A stretch of 41,047 nucleotides of DNA from contig CACOGC010000010.1 in NCBI GenBank assembly GCA_902626645.1, positions 1 to 41,047 on the forward strand. Direction: 5' to 3'. A program made the translations under genes and the position numbers. Under the pieces are notes generated by a model. It saw nothing but the letters and a program-made list of their open reading frames with translations. It was not told where the DNA came from and searched no databases. The stretch is from an uncultured Pelagibacteraceae bacterium (GTDB lineage Bacteria; Pseudomonadota; Alphaproteobacteria; Pelagibacterales; Pelagibacteraceae). How positions within the stretch are numbered: the stretch's first letter is position 1; each line of letters opens with the position of its first letter. Below are positions 6,971 through 15,626 of the stretch, piece after piece.

Positions 6971-9640
6971 TTAAATCATATTTCGAAGGACGTATTGTAA
7001 TATGCCTCCATTTTTATAATACTCTAGCTCATTTTTAGTATCTATTCTACAGAGTGCTTGGATTGTTTTAATCTCACCTGAAGCATACTTTATTTCTACT
7101 TTAACTTTATCAGAAGGATTAATTCCATTTTCAAGATTGATTACACTTATCAATTCTGAACCAATTAATTTTAAATTTTTCCTATCAATATTATCAATAA
7201 ATTGTAATGGTAAAATACCCATTCCAATTAAGTTAGATCTATGAATTCTCTCAAAACTTTCAGCAATTACAGTCTTTACCCCTAAAAGTTTGGTTCCTTT
7301 AGCTGCCCAATCTCTTGACGAGCCCGTTCCATATTCTTTACCACCTATGACTACTAAATCAGTACCTCGTTTTTTATATTCAACGACTGCATCATAAATT
7401 GGCATTACTTTTTTTTCTGGATAAAGCGTTGTAAATCCACCTTCTGTGCCAGGTGCCATCTCATTTCGTATTCTAATATTAGCAAATGTTCCTCTCATCA
7501 TCACTTCGTGATTCCCTCGTCTGGCGCCATAAGAATTATAATCTTTAGGTAAAATTTGATGTTTCATAAAATATTCTCCTGTAGGACTCTCTTTTTGAAT
7601 GTTACCTGCAGGAGAGATATGATCTGTAGTTACCATATCGCCCAAAATTAATAATGGACGAGCATCATGAATTTTTTTAAAACCTTCTGGTTGATCTGGA
7701 AGATTTTCAAAAAAAGGTGGTTTTTTGACATATGTAGAATTTTCTTCCCAATTATAAATACTACTTTTTTCTGTTTTAATTTGTTGCCATAGTTTTGGTC
7801 CCTCTGAGACGTTTGAATACCTTTTCACAAACATCTCGGGATTTAAAGATGACTTTAATACATCTTCAATTTTTTTATTTGATGGCCAAATATCCTTCAT
7901 AAAAATATCTTTGCCATTTTTATCTTTGCCAAAACTATCTTTATACAAATCAAAATTCATATGACCGGCAAGAGCATAAGCGACGACTAATGGAGGTGAA
8001 GCAAGATAATTTGCTTTTATATGTGGTGAAATTCTACCCTCGAAATTTCTATTACCAGACAATACTGAAACAGCATAGATATTTTCTTTTTGAATAGATT
8101 CAACAATGTCATCAGCTAATGGACCTGAATTTCCAATACATGTAGTGCAGCCATAACCAACTAAATGAAAACCAAGTTTATCTAAGTAAGTATTTAATCC
8201 TGCTTTCTCCAGGTAATCTGTAACAACTTGTGAGCCCGGTGCTAATGAAGTTTTAACCCATGGTTTTACCTCTAATCCTAATTCCACTGCTTTCTTAGCT
8301 AAAAGTCCTGCTCCAATTAAAACATTTGGATTGGAGGTATTTGTACAAGACGTAATTGCTGCAATTAGAATAGATCCATCTTTAATTGAATATTCTTTAT
8401 CTTTGACTTTTGAGACTGAAAAATTTTTTTTACCAGTTACTTCAGAAAAACTTTTCTTAAAACTGGTTGAGGCATCAGTTAATAAAACTTTATCTTGTGG
8501 TCTTTTCGGTCCAGAAATAGTTGGAACAATAGTTGTCATATCTAAAGTTAAAGTGTCAGTAAAATCAATATCTTCACTAGACCACAAACCCTGAGCTTTA
8601 GCATATTCCTCAACTATTTTTACTGTCATTTCATCTCTACCAGAAAATTTTAAATACTTTAAAGTTTCCTCATCTATTGGAAAAAATCCACAAGTTGCTC
8701 CGTACTCTGGGGCCATATTTGCAATTGTTGCACGATCAGCCAAAGTTAAATTTTTTAAACCATCACCATAAAATTCTACGAACTTTCCAACTACACCCTT
8801 GTCTCTTAACATTTTAACAACTGTTAAAACTAAGTCTGTTGCAGTAGTACCTTCTGGCATTTTATTTTTTACTTCAAAACCTATTACTTCGGGAATAAGC
8901 ATTGAAATGGGTTGACCTAACATACCTGCCTCCGCCTCTATGCCGCCTACCCCCCATCCTAAAACTGAAAGTCCATTGACCATAGTAGTATGACTATCGG
9001 TCCCTACTAATGTATCTGGGAAAAGATAATTTTCTCCTTCAAACTCCTCACTCCATACTACTTTTGATAAATATTCTAAATTAACCTGATGACAAATTCC
9101 AGTTCCGGGAGGGACTATTCTAAAATTATTGAATGCTTGTTGACCCCACTTTAAAAAAGAATACCTTTCTCCATTCCTGTTAAATTCAATTTCAACATTT
9201 TTGTCAAAAGAATCTGGTTCAGCTGACTGATCAACCTGGACTGAATGATCAATAACAAGATCTACTGCTGAAAGTGGGTTTATTGTATTAGGGTCTTTAT
9301 TTTTTTCTTTTACCGCTTCACGCATTGCCGCTAAATCAGCAACTGCTGGAATTCCAGTATAATCCTGAAGCAACACTCTAGCAGGTCTATAGGCAATTTC
9401 TGTTTTTGATTTTTTTGTTTTGAGCCAGCTCTTAATTGCTTCAATTTGATTTTTTGTGACCGATACATCATCTTCATATCTAAGTAAATTTTCTAATAAA
9501 ACTTTGAGAGATTTAGGTAATTTTGAAATACCATCTAATCCATTTTCTTCTGCTTTCTTTAATGAATAAAATCTAAATTTTTTATTATTTATCTCTATTT
9601 CAGAAAGAGTGTTGTATGAATTTTTTTTTCCTGGTTTCAT
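6971..9640 (-). CDS. acnA: aconitate hydratase A (AcnA)
   Basis: The 889 residues fit AcnA/IRP1-type aconitase, which isomerises citrate to isocitrate in the TCA cycle. All hallmarks are visible: GTDSHTTMVNGLSVLGWGVGG in the first third, the [4Fe-4S] ligand regions AITSCTNTSNP and GYGCTTCIGNSGPL, and the swivel-domain motifs ILGDMVTTDHISPAGN, YGARRGNHEVMMRGTF and GKEYGTGSSRDWAAKG. The N-terminal YSLKKAEENG is also typical. It sits two bases upstream of the TPR gene and three bases after the LysE-type gene. Confidence 0.97.
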   Translation of the reverse strand: MKPGKKNSYNTLSEIEINNKKFRFYSLKKAEENGLDGISKLPKSLKVLLENLLRYEDDVSVTKNQIEAIKSWLKTKKSKTEIAYRPARVLLQDYTGIPAVADLAAMREAVKEKNKDPNTINPLSAVDLVIDHSVQVDQSAEPDSFDKNVEIEFNRNGERYSFLKWGQQAFNNFRIVPPGTGICHQVNLEYLSKVVWSEEFEGENYLFPDTLVGTDSHTTMVNGLSVLGWGVGGIEAEAGMLGQPISMLIPEVIGFEVKNKMPEGTTATDLVLTVVKMLRDKGVVGKFVEFYGDGLKNLTLADRATIANMAPEYGATCGFFPIDEETLKYLKFSGRDEMTVKIVEEYAKAQGLWSSEDIDFTDTLTLDMTTIVPTISGPKRPQDKVLLTDASTSFKKSFSEVTGKKNFSVSKVKDKEYSIKDGSILIAAITSCTNTSNPNVLIGAGLLAKKAVELGLEVKPWVKTSLAPGSQVVTDYLEKAGLNTYLDKLGFHLVGYGCTTCIGNSGPLADDIVESIQKENIYAVSVLSGNRNFEGRISPHIKANYLASPPLVVAYALAGHMNFDLYKDSFGKDKNGKDIFMKDIWPSNKKIEDVLKSSLNPEMFVKRYSNVSEGPKLWQQIKTEKSSIYNWEENSTYVKKPPFFENLPDQPEGFKKIHDARPLLILGDMVTTDHISPAGNIQKESPTGEYFMKHQILPKDYNSYGARRGNHEVMMRGTFANIRIRNEMAPGTEGGFTTLYPEKKVMPIYDAVVEYKKRGTDLVVIGGKEYGTGSSRDWAAKGTKLLGVKTVIAESFERIHRSNLIGMGILPLQFIDNIDRKNLKLIGSELISVINLENGINPSDKVKVEIKYASGEIKTIQALCRIDTKNELEYYKNGGILQYVLRNMI

Positions 9641-9643
9641 ATT

Positions 9644-10234
9644 TTATATATAAAATGTAATAATGCTTAGCAAAAGAAGACCTGACATAGCATAATTAAA
9701 GTACTTAATAAATTTATCATTTGTCGCGAATTTCCTTAAAAATTTACCAACAAATGTCCACAAAGTTATACTTGTCACTGAGAATAGAAAAGCAAGAACT
9801 ACTATTTGAGTCGCGTAATTTATATAATTTGTTCCTAGTTCGACATAAGTAGATACGACAATAATTGCAACTGTGACACCTTTTGGATTTAGATATTGAA
9901 ATAGAAAGGTTTCAATAAATTTAACAGGATTTTCTTTTTTAGTTTCATTTGAAGAAGTTGAAAAAGCAATCTTGTAAGCAAGATATAAAAGAAACAATGT
10001 TCCTAGATATTTTATGCTTACTTGAATTACTGGAAATAATTTAAATACATTTATTAAGCCAATCGATAAAAATATTACTAATGAAGTAAATCCTAAAGTC
10101 ACACCAAGAATATGTGGGATTGTTTTTTTTATTCCAAAATTAAATCCTGAGTATGAAGCAACTACATTGTTTGGACCAGGTGTATAAGCTGTTACAAACC
10201 AAAATAAAGAAATTGATAATATTTCTGGGTGCAT
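9644..10234 (-). CDS. LysE/RhtB-family amino-acid exporter
   Basis: This is a 196-residue membrane protein with about six helices and the family motif TPGPNNVVASYSG near residues 18-30. A second conserved region, YLNPKGVTVAIIVVSTYV, follows the cytoplasmic loop. LysE/RhtB proteins export amino acids or related metabolites from the cytoplasm. It is packed between csaA (two bases upstream) and acnA (three bases downstream). The substrate cannot be predicted. It differs clearly from the second LysE-type protein at 37270-37884. Confidence 0.88.
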   Translation of the reverse strand: MHPEILSISLFWFVTAYTPGPNNVVASYSGFNFGIKKTIPHILGVTLGFTSLVIFLSIGLINVFKLFPVIQVSIKYLGTLFLLYLAYKIAFSTSSNETKKENPVKFIETFLFQYLNPKGVTVAIIVVSTYVELGTNYINYATQIVVLAFLFSVTSITLWTFVGKFLRKFATNDKFIKYFNYAMSGLLLLSIITFYI

Positions 10235-10236
10235 AT

Positions 10237-10578
10237 TTAAGCTACCGGAAGTCCATTTTCAGAATTTTGAGAAGGATGAACCAAAATTACTTTACCATCT
10301 TTATCTATTGAACCTAAAATTAAAACTTGAGATATAACTCCAGCAATATTTTTTTCGGGAAAATTGCATACTCCAATAACTTGTTTACCTTTTAAATTTT
10401 CTTCATTGTAATAATGGGTAATTTGAGCTGATGATTGTTTAATTCCTATTTCTTTACCAAAATCTACTTCAACCACCAATGACGGTTTTCGTGCTTTCTC
10501 ATTTTTTTTAACTGAAATTACTGTTCCTACTCTTATGTCAACTTTATCAAATATATCGTATGTTATTTGTTCTTTCAT
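10237..10578 (-). CDS. csaA: CsaA-type tRNA-binding domain protein
   Basis: The whole 113-residue protein is one EMAP/Trbp111-type OB-fold domain. Visible signatures are FDKVDIRVGTVISV at residues 10-23, KPSLVVEVDFG, IKQSSAQITHYYNEENLKGKQ and VCNFPEKNIAGVISQVLIL. CsaA binds tRNA-like RNA and was described as a secretion-related chaperone in Bacillus; its role in Alphaproteobacteria is unclear. It is the first gene of the minus-strand run ending at yjbQ. Only 29 bases separate it from divergent argE. Confidence 0.9.
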   Translation of the reverse strand: MKEQITYDIFDKVDIRVGTVISVKKNEKARKPSLVVEVDFGKEIGIKQSSAQITHYYNEENLKGKQVIGVCNFPEKNIAGVISQVLILGSIDKDGKVILVHPSQNSENGLPVA

Positions 10579-10607
10579 AAATTCAGTATATATATTAATT
10601 ATTGTTC
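10579..10607. promoter_or_regulatory. minimal divergent promoter between csaA and argE
   Basis: Two divergent start codons are separated by 29 bases. The spacer contains GTATATATATTAATTATT, which reads as a TATAT-type -10 on both strands. Any -35 elements must lie inside the opposite gene, and both mRNAs would be nearly leaderless. No Shine-Dalgarno sequence is seen for argE. Confidence 0.35.
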
Positions 10608-11798
10608 ATGAGTACAGATATTAATATTGATAAGATATATGAGAATTGTATCAAAATTTTGACCGATTTAATCGGTTTTAAAACAATTTCAGGTGATGAT
10701 AATAGTAATTTAATAAATTATTGTGAAAAATATCTTCATGAATTAGGTGCGACCTCATTTAAAACTTTTGATAAAGAGAAAAAAAGAGTAAATCTTTTTG
10801 CAACAATTAAAGCAAAAAAATCAAATGGTGTTAAGCCAATAATTTTATCTGGTCATACTGATACAGTTCCTGTTTCAAAGAGTTGGAGTACAGACCCTTT
10901 CAAAGCAACAATTAAAGAAGATAAACTTTACGGAAGAGGTTCCTGTGATATGAAGGGATTTATTGCATGTACTTTAGCATTTGCTCCAGTTTTTTCTAAA
11001 GTTGATCTAAATAGAGATATTCATTTTTGTTTTACTTTTGATGAGGAAACTGCATGCCTAGGTGCTCCAATATTAATTGAAGAACTTAAAAAAAGAAAAA
11101 TTCAAGATGGAATTTGTATTGTTGGTGAACCTACAAAAATGAAAATCATAGACGCTCATAAAGGCTGTTACGAATATACTACTTATTTTGAAGGGTTAGC
11201 TGGACACAGCTCGATGCCACACAAAGGTGTTAGTGCCGTAGAATTTGCATCAAAATATGCAAATAAATTAATTGAGCTGAGGGAAGAATTAAAAAAAAGA
11301 GCTCCTAAAGATTCAATATTTGATCCTCCTTTTTCAACATTACAAGTCGGAGGTATATTTGGAGGGATAGCTCATAATGTAATAGCTGACAAATGTCGTA
11401 TTGAATGGGAGACAAGACCAGTTGTCAAAGAAGATGGTGTCTTTCTAAACCAACAAATTGATAAATATGCTAATGAAGTTTTATTACCAGAAATGAAAAA
11501 AGTTTTTTCAAATTCAAAAATAACAAAGGAAATAATAGGTGAAGTTACAGGTTTTGATCGTATAGATAATTCAGAAGCATGTGAGTTAGTCTCAAGTTTA
11601 ACTGGTGATAATTCCAGAGAAGTTGTATCTTTTGGAACTGAAGCGGGATTGTTTCAAGAAATCGGTATCAGTACAGTTGTTTGTGGGCCAGGTTCTATTG
11701 AACAGGCTCACAAAGTTGATGAGTTCATTGAACTTAATGAACTAAAAAAATGTTTGAGATTTCTTGAGGGAATTAAGAAAAAATCTACCCTTAATTAA
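10608..11798 (+). CDS. argE: acetylornithine deacetylase (ArgE/M20 family)
   Basis: The 396-residue protein belongs to the M20 ArgE/DapE metallopeptidases. Metal-binding regions are present: SGHTDTVP near residue 81, GRGSCDMKGF near 109, FDEETACLGAP and GEPTKM. The dimerisation 'lid' region carries GLAGHSSMPHKG. The final SFGTEAG and a late GPGSIEQAHKVDEF with a metal-ligand His complete the fold. The enzyme removes acetyl from N-acetylornithine in arginine synthesis. I chose the ATG at 10608 over the TTG at 10602. The end overlaps the convergent aldehyde dehydrogenase by four bases. A related M20 deacetylase with another N-acyl substrate remains possible. Confidence 0.88.
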   Translation: MSTDINIDKIYENCIKILTDLIGFKTISGDDNSNLINYCEKYLHELGATSFKTFDKEKKRVNLFATIKAKKSNGVKPIILSGHTDTVPVSKSWSTDPFKATIKEDKLYGRGSCDMKGFIACTLAFAPVFSKVDLNRDIHFCFTFDEETACLGAPILIEELKKRKIQDGICIVGEPTKMKIIDAHKGCYEYTTYFEGLAGHSSMPHKGVSAVEFASKYANKLIELREELKKRAPKDSIFDPPFSTLQVGGIFGGIAHNVIADKCRIEWETRPVVKEDGVFLNQQIDKYANEVLLPEMKKVFSNSKITKEIIGEVTGFDRIDNSEACELVSSLTGDNSREVVSFGTEAGLFQEIGISTVVCGPGSIEQAHKVDEFIELNELKKCLRFLEGIKKKSTLN

Positions 11799-13228
11799 CT
11801 CCATCCACCTACAGATTTAACCTCCAAAAACTCTTCAAGACCATGTTCTCCAGCCTCTCTACCAATACCTGAATGTTTAAATCCACCGAAAGGTGCATCA
11901 ACAGCTATACCAGCGCCATTAACATCAACCATTCCTGACCTTAGTTTTCTAGCAACTCTCTTTACTTTTTCTTTATCTTTGGTTTGAATGTAGTTTGTTA
12001 ATCCATAGGGAGTATCATTTGCAATTTCAATTGCTTCTTCTTCTGTTTCAAAAGGCATTACAGATAAAACTGGTCCAAATATTTCTGTTCTTGCTATTTC
12101 CATTCTATTATTAACATCAGCAAATACTGTGGGTTTTACAAAATAACCTTTTTCTAATCCATCTGGTTTACCAGGACCGCCAGCTACCAATTTAGCTCCT
12201 TCATCTATACCTTTCTTAATTAAAGTTTGTATCTTATTGTATTGGGTCTCAGAAATGACTGGGCCTATATGCTCTCCCTCTTTTTTTGGATCACCGACTT
12301 CAAAATTTTCTGTATACTTTTTTAGTCTTTCAACAGCATCATTGTACATCGATTTTTCAACAAGCATTCTTGTGGGTGCATTACATGACTGACCTGAATT
12401 TCTAAAACATCGTAAAGCCCCTCTCTCTATTGCATCTGGATCAGCATCTTTAAATATTATATTTGCACCTTTTCCACCAAGTTCCAAACTCACTCTTTTA
12501 AAATCTTTGGCAGCATTTTGAGAAATTAATGCTCCAGCTCTAGTTGATCCAGTAAATGAAATCATATTTACATCAGGATGACTTGTTAATGCATCCCCCG
12601 TTGTTGCTCCATCACCATTTACTAAATTAAACACACCTGCTGGAATTTTAGTCTCATCAATCAGCTCAGCAAGTATCATTGATGATAATGGTGCTAATTC
12701 AGATGGTTTTAAAACCATAGTACACCCAGATGCTATTGCGGGCATTACTTTCAAACAAACCTGGTTCATCGGCCAATTCCATGGGGTAATTAATGCACAT
12801 ACGCCTTTAGGTTCATAAATAAGTCTTTGATTAGGTGCATGTTCTCCTAATGGTTTTTCAAATTCAAAATTTTTTAAATATCTTATAAATGATTTTAAAT
12901 GAGCAGCGCCTGTTCCAGCTTGAAGTTTTGTTGCAAAATCCTTTGGTGCCCCCATCTCAATTGTAATTGCGTTTGCAATGTCAGCCCATCTTTTCTTATA
13001 ATTTTCGTAAAGTTTTTCTAATAACCTAATTCTTTCATCTTTTGATGAAAAGGCCCAAGAGCTGTAAGCATTTTTAGCAGCATTCACAGCGTCGTCTACA
13101 TCATCTTTATTACCCAATGTTATAACAGCACAATTCTCTTCTGTTGCAGGATCAATTACTTTGATTTCTTCTTTACTTTTTGGTGATACCCATTTGCCAT
13201 TGATATAAAAGTTTTTTTTATTTTCCAT
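11795..13228 (-). CDS. aldehyde dehydrogenase family protein
   Basis: The 477-residue enzyme has all NAD(P)-dependent aldehyde dehydrogenase hallmarks: ITPWNWPMNQ near residue 147, FTGSTRAG near 225, the catalytic Glu249 in LELGGKGAN and the catalytic Cys282 in NSGQSCNAP. EIFGPVLSVMPF and PFGGFKHSGIGREAG are near the C-terminus. It oxidises an aldehyde to an acid. It follows the agmatinase-type gene by 20 bases with an AAAGAAAGG sequence upstream. A role in oxidising 4-aminobutanal or a similar polyamine-derived aldehyde would fit, but this is inference. Confidence 0.92.
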   Translation of the reverse strand: MENKKNFYINGKWVSPKSKEEIKVIDPATEENCAVITLGNKDDVDDAVNAAKNAYSSWAFSSKDERIRLLEKLYENYKKRWADIANAITIEMGAPKDFATKLQAGTGAAHLKSFIRYLKNFEFEKPLGEHAPNQRLIYEPKGVCALITPWNWPMNQVCLKVMPAIASGCTMVLKPSELAPLSSMILAELIDETKIPAGVFNLVNGDGATTGDALTSHPDVNMISFTGSTRAGALISQNAAKDFKRVSLELGGKGANIIFKDADPDAIERGALRCFRNSGQSCNAPTRMLVEKSMYNDAVERLKKYTENFEVGDPKKEGEHIGPVISETQYNKIQTLIKKGIDEGAKLVAGGPGKPDGLEKGYFVKPTVFADVNNRMEIARTEIFGPVLSVMPFETEEEAIEIANDTPYGLTNYIQTKDKEKVKRVARKLRSGMVDVNGAGIAVDAPFGGFKHSGIGREAGEHGLEEFLEVKSVGGWS

Positions 13229-13248
13229 TAGAGATTCCTAACCTTTCT

Positions 13249-14208
13249 TTATTTTTTTGCAAATAGATTTGTTAACTCATAAACTATTGTAGCAGCCGCG
13301 AGTGATGTTACCTCAGCATGATCATAAGCAGGTGATACCTCAACAACATCAGCAGAAATTAAGTTCATACCTGATAAGCCTCTAATTACATTAACCATCT
13401 CTCTACTAGTCATACCAGCTATTTCAGGTGTACCAGTGCCAGGCGCAAAGGCAGGGTCTAAAACATCAATATCAATTGATAAGTATAATGGATTATCTCC
13501 TACTCTTTTTTTTATTCTTTCTGCAATTTTGTCAGTGCCTTCAGCCTGAAACTCATCACAATGAATTATTTTAAATCCGAAACTTTCATCATTTTTAAGA
13601 TCTTCTCTGCTATATAATGGGCCTCTAATACCAACATGCATTGAAGCATCATCCATGAATAAATTTTCCTCTCGCGCTCTTCTAAAAGGTGTCCCATGCG
13701 TGTAGGGCGCACCAAAATAAGTGTCCCAAGTATCAAGATGAGCATCGAAATGAACTAAAGCAACAGGACCATTATTAATTTTATTTACTGCTTTTAATAA
13801 AGGAAACGCAATTGTATGATCTCCACCTAAACTAATTATACCACCAGTTTTTTTAAGAAGATCTAAGGCTCCTTCCTCAATTTGCTTAATTGCTTCATCT
13901 ATATTAAATGGATTGCAAGTAATATCACCTGCATCAGCAACTTGTTGAACTTTAAAGGGCTCAACATCATAATTTGGATGATAATTTGTTCTTAAATGTC
14001 TTGAAGCTTGTCTAATACTTTGAGGACCAAATCTTGCTCCAGGTCTGTAACTCGTGCCTGCATCAAATGGTATCCCCACAATTGCAACATCACAGTACTC
14101 AACATCTCTTAATTCTGGTAGTCTTGCAAAAGTTGATGGGCCAGCAAATCTTGGAACCTTTGTGCCACTTACTGGTTGAATGGGTTCTTTGCTTCTTTTT
14201 TTTTTCAT
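13249..14208 (-). CDS. speB: agmatinase-type ureohydrolase (SpeB family)
   Basis: This is a 319-residue ureohydrolase if started at the ATG at 14206-14208. A TTG nine codons upstream (14235) is possible but gives an atypical Cys-rich extension. Metal-binding motifs are intact: SLGGDHTIAFP, VHFDAHLDTWD and SIDIDVLDPAFAPGTGTPE. The N-terminal segment RFAGPSTFARLPE is characteristic of agmatinase, guanidinobutyrase and guanidinopropionase relatives. The enzyme removes urea from a guanidino compound. Its aldehyde dehydrogenase partner would suit agmatine to putrescine to GABA, or direct 4-guanidinobutyrate to GABA, conversion. Exact substrate is unresolved. Confidence 0.85.
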   Translation of the reverse strand: MKKKRSKEPIQPVSGTKVPRFAGPSTFARLPELRDVEYCDVAIVGIPFDAGTSYRPGARFGPQSIRQASRHLRTNYHPNYDVEPFKVQQVADAGDITCNPFNIDEAIKQIEEGALDLLKKTGGIISLGGDHTIAFPLLKAVNKINNGPVALVHFDAHLDTWDTYFGAPYTHGTPFRRAREENLFMDDASMHVGIRGPLYSREDLKNDESFGFKIIHCDEFQAEGTDKIAERIKKRVGDNPLYLSIDIDVLDPAFAPGTGTPEIAGMTSREMVNVIRGLSGMNLISADVVEVSPAYDHAEVTSLAAATIVYELTNLFAKK

Positions 14209-14262
14209 CACAAAAACTCTATCACATTCTAACAAATTGGAATATCTTCAATAATACTAATT

Positions 14263-14985
14263 ATGAAATTATTAAAGTTCATTTTATTGTATTTATTTTT
14301 AATTTCCCCAACACAAGCAGATACAATTTACGAATTAATAAAAATTCCAAACCTAGAGATTTATAATCTTAAAACTGAAAACAAATTAAGATACTTGAAT
14401 GCTAAACAAGCATTTACAATAGGTATTGATAATAATATCAATTGTTTTAAATCATCAAAGCAAGACCTAGATAAAAGATATAAGATTATTGAAAAAAATC
14501 TTAACAGATATTCTGAAAACTTTTTAAAAAAAATAAATTTAAAATACATTGTTATGTGTGAAGACTTATCAATCTCAGGCATTAACACTGCTGGAATACC
14601 TGATAATGTAATGAAAACTTTAATTGTTGATATAAAATTTAACAATAGATATTTTGAAAGAGTGTTGCATCACGAAGTGTTCCATATAATAAATGATAGT
14701 TTCAAAGATATATTTAATGAACAAATTTGGTCTAGTTTTAATCCTAAAGAGTTCAATTATGCAGAATGTTCGACATGTACTAAAAAAATAGGATTAGAAA
14801 CATTTTCTAAAACAGCTGGTTTTATCAGTGAATATTCACAATCTACCGCATCTGAGGATATGGCTGAGGTATTTTCTCATTTAATGTATGGAAATTTACC
14901 TGAGAAGGTAGATCCTATTCTTAAAAAAAAGATAGAATTCATCAAAAAAGGGCTCTTAAAAATTGATGAAAATTTTATTTTATGA
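14263..14985 (+). CDS. secreted zinc metallopeptidase-like protein
   Basis: This is a 240-residue protein with a signal peptide (residues 1-19, cleavage after TQA). The zincin motif HEVFH is at residues 137-141, and SEDMAEVFSHLMYG at 197-210 supplies the third-ligand/ED region of gluzincins. The segment IWSSFNPKEFNYAECSTCTK contains a Cys-x-x-Cys pair (169 and 172). This resembles the 'putative zinc-binding metallopeptidase' families of unknown substrate. It lies divergent to the ureohydrolase and overlaps the downstream cyclophilin start by four bases (ATGA), so the two are coupled. Catalysis is inferred from motifs only. Confidence 0.7.
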   Translation: MKLLKFILLYLFLISPTQADTIYELIKIPNLEIYNLKTENKLRYLNAKQAFTIGIDNNINCFKSSKQDLDKRYKIIEKNLNRYSENFLKKINLKYIVMCEDLSISGINTAGIPDNVMKTLIVDIKFNNRYFERVLHHEVFHIINDSFKDIFNEQIWSSFNPKEFNYAECSTCTKKIGLETFSKTAGFISEYSQSTASEDMAEVFSHLMYGNLPEKVDPILKKKIEFIKKGLLKIDENFIL

Positions 14986-15626
14986 TTGAAAAGATAAAAG
15001 CATCAAAATCTGAAAAAATAATATTTTTATTTGTTGTAATTTTAGGTTTATTTTCGATTACCTCTTTTGTTTTGCTAAAAAATAAATGTTTCTTTGTTAA
15101 GAATTATGACCCAAATAAAATTAATTTTGAAAATCCAAATAACATAGCAATTCTTAACGTTGAATGTGGGAATGTAATTATAGAGTTATATCCAGATATA
15201 TCTCCTAATGGAGTAGAAAGATTTAAAACATTAATTAAATCTAATGCCTATGATGATGTGGCATTTCATAGGGTCATTAAAGATAAACTTGTACAAGCTG
15301 GTGATGTAGAATTTGGAAGGAAAGGAAACATTGATTATGGAAAAATTGGAACTGGAAAATCTGGTTTAGGTACAATCAAATCTGAAGTTGATAAAGATTT
15401 TAACTACACCAAAGGAAGTGTAGGATTAGCTCGATCTTTAAAATATGATACTGAAGATAGTCAGTTTTTTATAATTCTTCAGGACGAACCTTTATATGAA
15501 GGTGAATATACACCCATTGGAAAAGTAATATTTGGCTTAGAAGCTTTAGAAAAAATTAAACACTTAAATAAATCTGAATATGTTTTAAGGCCTGACTTTA
15601 TAAATACTCTTAGATTATTTAATTAA
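14982..15626 (+). CDS. membrane-anchored cyclophilin-type peptidyl-prolyl isomerase
   Basis: The 214-residue protein has an N-terminal membrane helix (about residues 13-32), then a cyclophilin domain. Family segments are VECGNVIIELYPDISPNGVERFKTL, YDDVAFHRVIKDKLVQAGD, KGSVGLARS, SQFFIILQD and IGKVIFGLEALEKI. It should catalyse proline isomerisation in the periplasm while held to the inner membrane. The start overlaps the stop of the metallopeptidase gene by four bases, pointing to joint work on exported proteins. Its end overlaps the convergent FadN-type gene by eight bases. Confidence 0.9.
   Translation: MIEKIKASKSEKIIFLFVVILGLFSITSFVLLKNKCFFVKNYDPNKINFENPNNIAILNVECGNVIIELYPDISPNGVERFKTLIKSNAYDDVAFHRVIKDKLVQAGDVEFGRKGNIDYGKIGTGKSGLGTIKSEVDKDFNYTKGSVGLARSLKYDTEDSQFFIILQDEPLYEGEYTPIGKVIFGLEALEKIKHLNKSEYVLRPDFINTLRLFN

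Noticed and set aside
8331..8594. 87-codon frame antisense to acnA
   Set aside because: It is opposite a highly conserved aconitase region and has no independent signals.
10608..11798. argE as the missing ectoine-pathway deacetylase (DoeB)
   Set aside because: DoeB/EutE belongs to the AstE/AspA family, whereas this is an M20 protein with ArgE-like motifs, and it lies on the other strand away from the operon.
14034..14366. 110-codon frame across the ureohydrolase start and the metallopeptidase gene
   Set aside because: It overlaps two well-supported genes in other frames and has a composition unlike real proteins here.
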